This document shows, piece after piece, positions 5,150-10,855 of a stretch of 25,514 bases of DNA. The position numbers were made by a program, and so were the translations under genes. The notes below the pieces were generated by a model that saw nothing but the letters and a program-made list of their open reading frames with translations, ran no database searches and was not told where the DNA came from. Numbering within the stretch: position 1 is the first letter of the stretch; the number at the start of each line of letters is the position of its first letter. Source of the stretch: a virus. Location of the stretch: the IMG/VR virus record IMGVR_UViG_3300032087_004293, positions 1 through 25,514 of that record, one strand, 5' to 3'.

Positions 5150-5587
5150 CAGTATCTGGTACCCACCCACCACCCATATCACTATCATATTCGTTCGCAC
5201 TTCAAAAAATTTACAAAACTTTACTCCTCTCAGAATCGCCTGGAAGCCGCCTGAAATCGCCTGACCACCCCGATATACCTGAAGCAGGGTTAAGGGGCCT
5301 TGTAGGGCCGTACAGATACCTTAGAGAGGACGTTAGGGGGCGCCACCCCATTTCCCTTCCCATCAGGCCCTGTCATATTCCTTCGTATTTCGTGTACTTA
5401 TAATAAGTATGGCCCCCGATCAGAAAAGCTAATACGACCAAATACAGCACTAAAAACAACAAAAACCAGGCCTGTCGGAAAGTGCAAATACTATTAGCGA
5501 ACTAGATATAGAGAAGTACTAATAACCTGTTACCCATTGTATTCTAGTAGTATTCTATTAGTATTTAATAATATATATAAGTGTCAT
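5150..5587. other. Non-coding stretch with inverted 11-mers
   Basis: No gene is seen. Contents are a 15-bp palindrome TACTTATAATAAGTA (5395-5409) and four AATACTANTAG-like 11-mers: two on the plus strand (5487-5497, 5515-5525) facing two inverted copies (5544-5554, 5555-5565). An AT-rich run then leads into the iteron array. The stretch up to 5771 also lacks a gene. Confidence 0.6.
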
Positions 5588-5694
5588 ATCGGACAATATT
5601 GCTATTTTCATCGGACAATACTGCTATTTTCGTCGGACAATATTGCTATCGTATCGGACAAAACTGCTATCGTATCGGACAATATTGCTATTTT
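5588..5694. repeat. Five tandem 21-22-bp iterons
   Basis: Units start at 5588, 5610, 5632, 5653 and 5674, sharing ATCGGACAATATTGCTAT with a few substitutions. The 21-22-bp period is two helical turns, so bound protein would line up on one DNA face. AT-rich runs flank the array on both sides. The pattern fits replication-initiator iterons or a multi-site operator. A 67-codon minus-strand frame across the array encodes a repeat peptide and was rejected. Confidence 0.85.
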
Positions 5695-5739
5695 AAAGGA
5701 AGGAAAAAAATAAAAAAAATAATCTAGAAAAAATAAATT

Positions 5740-5748
5740 GGTATGATA
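5740..5748 (+). promoter_or_regulatory. Variant late-motif site (GGTATGATA)
   Basis: This differs at one fixed position (A for C) from the GGNANNCTA motif of the virion genes, and lies 23 bases before the ATG at 5772. Confidence 0.35.
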
Positions 5749-5771
5749 GGTGGCCCAAAAAATAATCTGGC

Positions 5772-5951
5772 ATGTCTGAACAAACTCCAAGTCCGAAGGA
5801 AGTGCTTGCAAGTTTGATTAGTTCGTTTTCAGCAGCTGAGGTAAGTGGAGATCCAATCCTGCGGAATTATGCACGACAAAATCTTCAAACCATGCTGCAA
5901 CGTTATGAGCTTGTCGAGATCCAGAAGCCAGAAGCTGAAGTAGAGGATTAA
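5772..5951 (+). CDS. Small helical protein (59 aa)
   Basis: The protein begins MSEQTPSPKEVLASLISSFS; two helices and an acidic tail are likely. The gene lies directly downstream of the iteron array and an AT-rich run. Its TAA overlaps the TAA of the convergent minus-strand gene (shared TTAA at 5948-5951). If the iterons are an operator, this is their nearest target. The function is unknown. Confidence 0.65.
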   Translation: MSEQTPSPKEVLASLISSFSAAEVSGDPILRNYARQNLQTMLQRYELVEIQKPEAEVED

Positions 5952-6115
5952 CGAATATTACCTTCGAGGATGTATTTAATGCAGTTAGGATGTTGGGCGA
6001 TGTATTCACTTCTTTCAGCTACCTGCAAGCGGGCATCCATCTTGGATTCAGCTTCAATCAGAACATGATGTTTTTGGTTGTCTGAGTCTGTCCAGCAGAC
6101 GGTGTAAATAGTCAT
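5948..6115 (-). CDS. Small hypothetical protein (55 aa)
   Basis: The minus strand reads MTIYTVCWTDSDNQKHHVLI, then a helix (ESKMDARLQVAERSEYIAQH) and a final strand (CIKYILEGN). The strand-strand-helix-strand look and length resemble the 60-aa protein at 4875 in general style, but no clear identity is seen. It is convergent with the 59-aa gene and lies downstream of the beta-barrel gene, separated from it by a terminator. The function is unknown. Confidence 0.65.
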   Translation of the reverse strand: MTIYTVCWTDSDNQKHHVLIEAESKMDARLQVAERSEYIAQHPNCIKYILEGNIR

Positions 6116-6130
6116 CGTAGGGGCAAATAA

Positions 6131-6152
6131 AAAGGGGCCGAATGGCCCCTTT
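6131..6152 (-). terminator. Bidirectional-type terminator
   Basis: AAAGGGGCC-GAAT-GGCCCCTTT is a perfect 9-bp stem. On the minus strand it is followed by a T-run (plus-strand AATAAAA), 10 bases after the stop of the beta-barrel gene. Confidence 0.8.
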
Positions 6153-6162
6153 GTTGATCTGT

Positions 6163-6528
6163 TTAGAAACTGTACTTCAGGCCGAGCTTACCACCATAGC
6201 CATTCTGATCGGTTTTGCCGGCAGTTACGAGGGACACTTCACCGTAGGCACTGAGCTTATCGGTCAGAGGGATGCCACCGCCAGCTTTGGCGGAAAACAC
6301 GGTTTCGGAGTCGCCACCATTTGGAAGTTGGACCTGGGGTCCACCTTGGATGTAATAGGAGGCAGCACCAGCGGTACCTTCGTATCCGACATGCAGGTCG
6401 GTGGCAGCACCGCCATATTCAGAACCGGTCCAACCAGCATTGGTTTCGACGTTGACGTAGGGGCCAGCAATAGCACCAACAGGTGCCAGGGCAGCGATAG
6501 CTACGGTGGCAAGAGTGGCTTTGATCAT
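6163..6528 (-). CDS. Secreted beta-barrel outer-membrane-like protein (121 aa)
   Basis: The chosen start gives MIKATLATVAIAALAPVGAIAG, a textbook signal peptide with probable cleavage after the Ala-rich stretch. The mature part begins GPYVNVETNAGWTGSEYGGA, followed by alternating beta-strand segments and a C-terminal KLGLKYSF ending in Phe, the usual last-strand signature of outer-membrane barrels. At about 100 mature residues it would be a small barrel, or a single domain that oligomerises. I associate GPYVNVETN proteins with marine picocyanobacteria and some of their phages (recollection). The upstream Met at 6582 is rejected because a -10-like TATATT lies within that extension. The gene runs against the virion genes with its own terminator, which suggests acquired host-derived cargo. 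It may remodel the host envelope. Confidence 0.8.
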   Translation of the reverse strand: MIKATLATVAIAALAPVGAIAGPYVNVETNAGWTGSEYGGAATDLHVGYEGTAGAASYYIQGGPQVQLPNGGDSETVFSAKAGGGIPLTDKLSAYGEVSLVTAGKTDQNGYGGKLGLKYSF

Positions 6529-6549
6529 CTTAGCTAAGAAAAAGAACGG

Positions 6550-6577
6550 TGCGAATAACTTCGCATAACTCAATATA
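6550..6577 (-). promoter_or_regulatory. Putative promoter and leader hairpin of the beta-barrel gene
   Basis: On the minus strand TATATT (plus 6572-6577) could be a -10 element, with a weak TTGAAG 19 bases upstream. The predicted leader contains TGCGAA-GTTA-TTCGCA, a perfect 6-bp stem (6550-6565), about 20 bases before the ATG. Confidence 0.4.
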
Positions 6578-6623
6578 CCCATTTGTTGCAGGAAAACTTC
6601 AATGTAGTCAGGAGATTATGACT

Positions 6624-6764
6624 ATGAATATTGAAAAACAAAGGAGAAAGCTTGTTTCCTTGATGGAAAAAGCTCAGAATGCACTGAGTCGTGAAGAATC
6701 TAAAGAAATCCTTAAAAAAGTAAAGAAAGTGGGGAAGAAAATCGCCAAGAATTCGGAAATCTAG
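6624..6764 (+). CDS. Small basic helical protein (46 aa)
   Basis: The protein begins MNIEKQRRKLVSLMEKAQNA and ends in a Lys-rich helix (KKVKKVGKKIAKNSEI). An AGGAG lies 9 bases before this ATG; an ATG two codons earlier is possible but too close to the Shine-Dalgarno. The frame is open to 6549, but that part is promoter region. It is strongly basic, so DNA or RNA binding or a packaged internal protein is plausible. It is the first gene of the rightward virion module. Confidence 0.7.
   Translation: MNIEKQRRKLVSLMEKAQNALSREESKEILKKVKKVGKKIAKNSEI
6755..6763 (+). promoter_or_regulatory. Late-motif site GGAAATCTA
   Basis: Matches GGNANNCTA, 13 bases before the first ATG of the 6777 gene and overlapping the end of the previous gene. 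Confidence 0.5.
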
Positions 6765-6776
6765 GCTAGGGATTTA

Positions 6777-7283
6777 ATGGCTATGGCTAGTCCGTTACTG
6801 GAATATTGGAACGGGCGGGTTAAAGTCACCAGCCAGGGTACTGTAACGATTACAAATGGACGCCCAGTCGTTTCCGGCGGCACGGAATATATCATCAAGT
6901 GTTATGTAAAACGTATCCAATATACTGGTGTAACAAGTGGATCTAAACCTGTTCCGCTTGCTTCTCAATTAGAAGGCAGAATGCTGCCTGGTGCGAGTGG
7001 AGATAAGTTTTATTATCGTGGTTTTGCCCTTCAGAAAGCCGCCCTAGGCGGTGAAAATTGGTTGGGTGATCTAACTGGTCTAACGTTTACAAACATCACC
7101 GCACAGGAGCAGTTCTTGCTGCCTGGAACTGAAATTGACTTCAAGTTTGGTGATGATCCAGTGATGAACGCTAAGATCGAAAGATCTAGTGGTCAATTTG
7201 GTGGTCAAGGGATTGATGAAATCCTGTATCCCGCTCTTGGCGGCGTTGAAATTCAAATTACTGCATCTGATCTGCAAAACTAA
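6777..7283 (+). CDS. Putative head-tail neck protein (168 aa)
   Basis: The protein is beta-rich, with an N-terminal LLEYWNGRVKVTSQGTVTIT segment and a middle segment with AGRMLPGASG-like turns. It sits directly before an HK97 gp10-like protein and the tail chaperone, where head-closure or adaptor proteins usually lie. Its 3' end overlaps the next ATG by one base (TAATG). The assignment is mainly positional; no motif is diagnostic. A second ATG at 6783 is an alternative start. Confidence 0.6.
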   Translation: MAMASPLLEYWNGRVKVTSQGTVTITNGRPVVSGGTEYIIKCYVKRIQYTGVTSGSKPVPLASQLEGRMLPGASGDKFYYRGFALQKAALGGENWLGDLTGLTFTNITAQEQFLLPGTEIDFKFGDDPVMNAKIERSSGQFGGQGIDEILYPALGGVEIQITASDLQN

Positions 7284-7852
7284 TGCCTCAAAAGCGAGTA
7301 AAATCAACGGGCGCCAAGGTTTTAAAGAGCCTTATGAACGCAACCAAGGATATTGAAAGGGAGCTTGGCACGGTAGAAACAGGCATTACAGTCAAGTCTT
7401 CTGCTGATTTTACAGATCTCAAGACACTTACTAGGAAATTTCCGAAAGCAACTAGAGCCGCTCATATCGAAACACTAAAGTTCTTAGGCGAAGAGCTGGA
7501 ATTAGCGCTGGGTATCGCCATGGAATCTAAGGTTTGGCAGAACAATGATTGGCCATATGGTGATGGAGACATCGTTCAGTTTGGCAATTTGAGAGATTCG
7601 TTAAAGATTGAGACTACGGAGGAGGAGATCAGGATTTCTTACATGGAGGAATATGCAGCCATTGTTCACTTTGGTGGATATATTCATCTTTATGGTAATG
7701 TTCATAGTCGTGTTTACATGCCGGCAAGACCGTGGATTAAGTCTGTGCTGTTAGGTGGAGGTCCAGTTGATAAATTTGACTTTACTGGACTTTATCGCAA
7801 AAAATTCGACTCATTAATGAAGCAATTGCTCAAAGGTGAAGGGGTCGAGTAA
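7283..7852 (+). CDS. Tail completion / neck protein, HK97 gp10-like (189 aa)
   Basis: The helical N-terminal half (DLKTLTRKFPKATRAAHIET) is followed by a YAAIVHFGGYIHLYG...RVYMPARPWI stretch at about residues 124-152. Such an IVHFGG...MPARPWI segment is typical of phage virion-morphogenesis and HK97 gp10-type tail-completion proteins, which sit at the neck and join head to tail. The gene overlaps the upstream gene by one base, and the chaperone gene follows. The family call is from recognition of the motif pattern. Confidence 0.75.
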   Translation: MPQKRVKSTGAKVLKSLMNATKDIERELGTVETGITVKSSADFTDLKTLTRKFPKATRAAHIETLKFLGEELELALGIAMESKVWQNNDWPYGDGDIVQFGNLRDSLKIETTEEEIRISYMEEYAAIVHFGGYIHLYGNVHSRVYMPARPWIKSVLLGGGPVDKFDFTGLYRKKFDSLMKQLLKGEGVE

Positions 7853-7857
7853 GGTTT

Positions 7858-7866
7858 GGTATCCTA
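7858..7866 (+). promoter_or_regulatory. Late-motif site GGTATCCTA
   Basis: Matches GGNANNCTA, 19 bases before ATG 7886, right after the stop of the gp10-like gene. Confidence 0.5.
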
Positions 7867-7885
7867 TGCCGCTCGTAGATGAGTT

Positions 7886-8443
7886 ATGGCAGTTCTTCCT
7901 TTTGTTGTTCAACCCCGAAAGAATACTGAAAAGGTCTTAATCGGTAACGAAGAAGTCGGGATTATTGAAATTGAGCGCAAGGGTTATTTAACTGTTGCAG
8001 AGAAATCTTTCGTCGAAAGTGTGACGCAAGGCTCTGACGGCGTTTCGTCAATGGTGTTTCTAGCTAATAAGATCGCTTCTGCTAATAAGACCACTCCTGA
8101 AAAGGCATATGCAGCTATTACTAACGCAATGTCTGGCGAGACAGGTACTAAGCTTGCAAATGTAGTTATTCAAAACTACGCAGAAGAACTTGCTGAGGTT
8201 ACTTCAAAGCTTTCTGAGTCGATGCAACGCCGACAGATTGCTGCTGCTACTGTGCTGCTTAAGACGCGAGTTGCATCAGACTGGGCGATCGAAGACACCA
8301 TGGATCTTGATCCTGAGCTGTTAGCTGAAATTGCAAGTCTTTATGATCAGGAAGAGCAACGTATTCCTGTAGCTAAAAAGACTCCGCAAGAGGAGGCTGA
8401 AGAAGTCGTGGGAAAGTCAAAAGAGGAGAATGGGGACAAGTAA
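7886..8443 (+). CDS. Tail assembly chaperone, G-like (185 aa)
   Basis: A folded N-terminal region (VLIGNEEVGIIEIERKGYLT; then helices with LSESMQRRQIAAATVLLKTR) is followed by an acidic tail (PELLAEIASLYDQEEQR) and a Lys/Glu-rich end. This matches the general form of siphovirus tail assembly chaperones, which bind the tape measure protein while tube subunits assemble around it. A G GGA AAG slippery heptamer near the 3' end, in the correct phase, leads into a long overlapping -1 frame (to 9048), as in lambda G/GT. The longer product would be about 387 aa. The gene is placed before the tube gene rather than between tube and tape measure. Confidence 0.82.
   Translation: MAVLPFVVQPRKNTEKVLIGNEEVGIIEIERKGYLTVAEKSFVESVTQGSDGVSSMVFLANKIASANKTTPEKAYAAITNAMSGETGTKLANVVIQNYAEELAEVTSKLSESMQRRQIAAATVLLKTRVASDWAIEDTMDLDPELLAEIASLYDQEEQRIPVAKKTPQEEAEEVVGKSKEENGDK
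8410..8416 (+). promoter_or_regulatory. -1 ribosomal frameshift site GGGAAAG
   Basis: In the zero frame the heptamer reads G GGA AAG, identical in sequence and phase to the known lambda G/GT site. Slipping back one base gives GGG AAA and continues in an open frame to 9048. AGAGGAG (8421-8427) downstream does not show an obvious strong pseudoknot. Confidence 0.85.
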
Positions 8444-9048
8444 CCCCATTTGATGAGATCTTTTGGGAACTGAAATCTTTATATCCAGGCGATAAAGAAT
8501 TTGCATTAAATAGTTACAGTTCATTGCCGTATGAATATGTGCTAGATGCATATGAAAAAGGGCTGAAAAATCATAAGCTGCGGCTTCATCAAGATGAGGC
8601 TCCAGTCGCTTTGTTGACTTCACTTTTTGCTAACGCGAATAGGGACAGCAAGAAGCAGAAAAAGCCATATACAATGAATGACTTTTTTCTGTATCAACCT
8701 ACAGATGAGAGAGATGTCCCGACGGGCGTCTATGGTGCGGCAGCGATGAAATTGATCGAAAACAAAGAATTCCCTGGATGGGCTTATACCTTCTATAAAG
8801 ATTTGAAGGCGTCTGCTGACGGCCCAGCTCCTGATCTCCTTGCCTTCAGTCATAAGCATGCAATCTTGCTCGCTCCAATGATTAGGGATGAGACAGTTAA
8901 GGGTATGTTAATCAGCGAAGATATCGTATCAGATCAAGTAATTGAGATGCGGTCAAATACAGGATTGACTTTAAAATTAAAAATTCCTCCTCAAAAAATA
9001 AGGTACATAGCAGAAGAAAACGTAGAGCTAGAGATTGTTAGTGATTGA
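8416..9048 (+). CDS. Tail assembly chaperone, T-domain reached by -1 frameshift
   Basis: The frame is open from inside the upstream gene and has no good initiation site of its own. It reads VKRGEWGQVTPFDEIFWELK just after the slip, then a helical domain (YEYVLDAYEKGLKNHKLRLH) and a beta-rich C-terminus ending VELEIVSD. It adds about 210 residues to the first 177 of the G-like protein. In lambda the T part binds tube subunits and the G part binds the tape measure protein; the same is inferred here. The 3' end overlaps the antisense HNH gene by 11 bases. Confidence 0.78.
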   Translation, partial: VKRGEWGQVTPFDEIFWELKSLYPGDKEFALNSYSSLPYEYVLDAYEKGLKNHKLRLHQDEAPVALLTSLFANANRDSKKQKKPYTMNDFFLYQPTDERDVPTGVYGAAAMKLIENKEFPGWAYTFYKDLKASADGPAPDLLAFSHKHAILLAPMIRDETVKGMLISEDIVSDQVIEMRSNTGLTLKLKIPPQKIRYIAEENVELEIVSD

Positions 9049-9445
9049 CAAAGACAGCTCCATCGTAAACATCGCCTGAATTAGGGATGTTGCTTAGTTC
9101 AGTTGTCATCCATTCGCGAATTCGATATTCGCGTTCCATCGTGTAACATTCTTGCCGGCGGAACCATTCAACCCAGTCTTCAGACCCTTTTGAATGATTA
9201 CAGCGTTTGCAGGCTGGGATGCAATTTGAGGTTTTATCTTCACCACCTTTAGCGCGTGGCTTGACATGATCTAGTGTCAATGATGCGTCGTCAATTGGTG
9301 GAGTCCCGCAATATGCACAACAGTTACACCAGGCATCTTTAATTGATTGACGCCACAAATGCTTAGCTTCTTTTCTTGTCATTGCCTCAAGATTGAAAAG
9401 GTAATCGTGGATCCTTTGCCGGATCGGGAAGTCCTTTGCGATCAT
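9038..9445 (-). CDS. Free-standing HNH endonuclease (135 aa)
   Basis: Zinc-finger pairs are CAYC (Cys43, Cys46) and CKRC (Cys79, Cys82). The HNH core is LTLDH (Asp59-His60), Asn74, and NHSKG (Asn83-His84). A basic Trp-containing C-terminal helix (SEDWVEWFRRQE) follows. Such genes act as homing endonucleases or nicking enzymes and spread between phages. It lies antisense between the chaperone and the tail-terminator gene, overlapping the former, with no promoter visible. The insertion may explain the unusual spacing here. A packaging-associated HNH role is less likely, because no terminase is nearby in the window. Confidence 0.88.
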   Translation of the reverse strand: MIAKDFPIRQRIHDYLFNLEAMTRKEAKHLWRQSIKDAWCNCCAYCGTPPIDDASLTLDHVKPRAKGGEDKTSNCIPACKRCNHSKGSEDWVEWFRRQECYTMEREYRIREWMTTELSNIPNSGDVYDGAVFVNH

Positions 9446-9538
9446 TGAGTATTTGTTGAGACTGAACCGCGAAGGAATGAGGCAAGTGGGCTTCTCATAA
9501 GCGCTTTAGCGGTTGTCTTCTTTATAGTTCCTGTGATG

Positions 9539-9547
9539 GGCAGACTA
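9539..9547 (+). promoter_or_regulatory. Late-motif site GGCAGACTA
   Basis: Matches GGNANNCTA, 21 bases before ATG 9569. The identical 9-mer recurs before the tape measure gene (10823). Confidence 0.55.
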
Positions 9548-9568
9548 GAAGCAGATTTTTAGAGCCAA

Positions 9569-10030
9569 ATGGCACAATCTTTTGCTACAACTCCGCAGAG
9601 GATTTATGACGTTTTGGCTAATGATGTAACCTTCGCCGGTTACCTAGGTACTTATACATTTTCCAATGGTAGTACAAGCAATTCGCTTGTTATTTTGACG
9701 CCCGGAGAGAAGCTCCCGCAGTTATCTTCTCAGGTTGGATTAGAGTGCATTATTCATGATTCTGGGGATGTAAGTAGAAAGGATTATGTTAATGATGTTT
9801 CTGATTTTTTAACTACTTGGAAGCTGTTTTTAATTGTGTGGGATGGAGCTACTGGAAGCGATCTAGATGCCGCTGTAAAGCGGATTATGCACCTGTTCTA
9901 TGGCAGTACATCTATCGAGACTTTAGCGACGGCTGAGGGCCTTGGAGCGCGTGTTCAGACGATGGTTATGATCCCAGAGAATGGCGGTTTGCATCAAGAT
10001 GCCGTCAATATTCTGGATTCTTTACCGTAG
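9569..10030 (+). CDS. Putative tail terminator protein (153 aa)
   Basis: The N-terminal helix (PQRIYDVLANDVTFAGYLGT) is followed by a strand-rich core (SNSLVILTPGEKLPQLSSQV; TTWKLFLIVWDGA) and a helix (GSDLDAAVKRIMHLFYG). This resembles the alpha/beta fold of tail terminator (gpU/gp17-like) proteins that cap the tube, which normally adjoin the tube gene as here. The sequence match is by general pattern and position, not a diagnostic motif. Confidence 0.6.
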   Translation: MAQSFATTPQRIYDVLANDVTFAGYLGTYTFSNGSTSNSLVILTPGEKLPQLSSQVGLECIIHDSGDVSRKDYVNDVSDFLTTWKLFLIVWDGATGSDLDAAVKRIMHLFYGSTSIETLATAEGLGARVQTMVMIPENGGLHQDAVNILDSLP

Positions 10031-10057
10031 GGGAATCAATAGTATTCCAGACCATTA

Positions 10058-10066
10058 GGAACACTA
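10058..10066 (+). promoter_or_regulatory. Late-motif site GGAACACTA
   Basis: Matches GGNANNCTA, 58 bases before ATG 10125, followed by a GC hairpin. The identical 9-mer precedes the scaffold gene. Confidence 0.55.
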
Positions 10067-10072
10067 CGTTAG

Positions 10073-10093
10073 TGGGGTGAATCCCCCATTTTT
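10073..10093 (+). terminator. Hairpin with T-run in the tail-tube leader
   Basis: TGGGG-TGAATC-CCCCA followed by TTTTT lies between the late-motif site and the tail-tube ATG. It may terminate upstream transcription or act as a 5'-leader element; similar hairpins occur before scaffold and capsid genes. Confidence 0.6.
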
Positions 10094-10124
10094 GCTTAGT
10101 TTTCAGCATTCTGGAAATTCACCC

Positions 10125-10772
10125 ATGGCTAACTATTCAGCCGCTTTTGGCTATAAATTCTACCTGCTTCCGCTTGCCTCTGATCAGGTCGACCTGGCTT
10201 TCACCGGCATCACCACCGGCACCGGTCTTCAGTCTGCCTCCACTGGCTTCCTGAAAGTTGACGACACCGTTGCTGGTGACGAAGGTAATCTTGCTGCCGA
10301 CAACGACACCATTGCATACAACAGCACCACCGGTATCTTTACCGTTGAGTCACAAGCTTATGCGATGGACGGCACGACTGCCACTGACAAGCCCCTCAAG
10401 CTGCTTGGTCTGACCAACGCTTCCCTGGAAACCGATACCTCCAGCGAAGACATCATCACCTATGACCGCACGACCAAGGGTTACAACACCAATATTGCAA
10501 CCACCAAGTCGTTCAGCATCTCCCTGGAAGGTGTGGCTGACTTCAAGAGTGCTGCTTATCAGGTGCTGCGCTTAACTGAAGCCAACACCGTTAACAACAG
10601 CCTCCGCGTGAAGTTTGCTCGTATTGGTCCTACCGGCACCGATGAAACTATCTACGGTTATGGCACCCTTGAGGGCTATTCTGAGTCGATCGAGGCGGGC
10701 TCCGTCGTTTCCTGGAGTGCTACCCTTAACGGCTATGGTCCATATGTCATCGACATCGACGCCAACGCCTGA
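10125..10772 (+). CDS. Major tail (tube) protein (215 aa)
   Basis: The start MANYSAAFGYKFYLLPLASD is preferred; the frame extends to 10077 through a hairpin. The protein is Thr/Ala/Gly-rich and beta-dominated, with a middle TYDRTTKGYNTNIATTKSFS segment followed by SLEGVADF, like TP901-1/lambda V-type tube proteins (pattern recognition). It forms the stacked rings around the tape measure protein. Codon choice (AAC, ACC, GGC, CGT, CTG) differs from neighbours and matches the capsid gene, as expected for a very highly expressed protein. It is flanked by hairpin terminators on both sides. Confidence 0.82.
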   Translation: MANYSAAFGYKFYLLPLASDQVDLAFTGITTGTGLQSASTGFLKVDDTVAGDEGNLAADNDTIAYNSTTGIFTVESQAYAMDGTTATDKPLKLLGLTNASLETDTSSEDIITYDRTTKGYNTNIATTKSFSISLEGVADFKSAAYQVLRLTEANTVNNSLRVKFARIGPTGTDETIYGYGTLEGYSESIEAGSVVSWSATLNGYGPYVIDIDANA

Positions 10773-10797
10773 TAATAGCTGACAAATTGACGAGAAG

Positions 10798-10819
10798 CCC
10801 CGCTACGGCGGGGTTTTTT
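10798..10819 (+). terminator. Rho-independent terminator (TACG loop)
   Basis: CCCCGC-TACG-GCGGGG followed by TTTTTT, 25 bases after the tail-tube gene. Confidence 0.92.
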
Positions 10820-10822
10820 CTT

Positions 10823-10831
10823 GGCAGACTA
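10823..10831 (+). promoter_or_regulatory. Late-motif site GGCAGACTA
   Basis: Matches GGNANNCTA, only 4 bases after the T-run of the preceding terminator and 24 bases before ATG 10856, a position that favours a promoter. Confidence 0.6.
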
Positions 10832-10855
10832 TTTTAGCTAATTCTGGCCATCAGA

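Noticed and set aside
5588-5694. CRISPR array
   Set aside because: The repeats are contiguous at 21-22 bp with no spacers between them.
5608-5811. Minus-strand frame with repeated ILSDTIA peptides
   Set aside because: The peptide repeat is a by-product of the iteron DNA; unit lengths of 22 and 21 bases show that the DNA repeat, not the reading frame, is conserved.
6142-6537. 131-codon plus-strand frame opposite the beta-barrel gene
   Set aside because: The minus strand gives a clear signal peptide and barrel ending; the plus frame is its shadow.
8524-9048. Independent 174-aa gene starting at a TTG
   Set aside because: The frame is open upstream into the chaperone gene and joins it through a correctly phased slippery heptamer.
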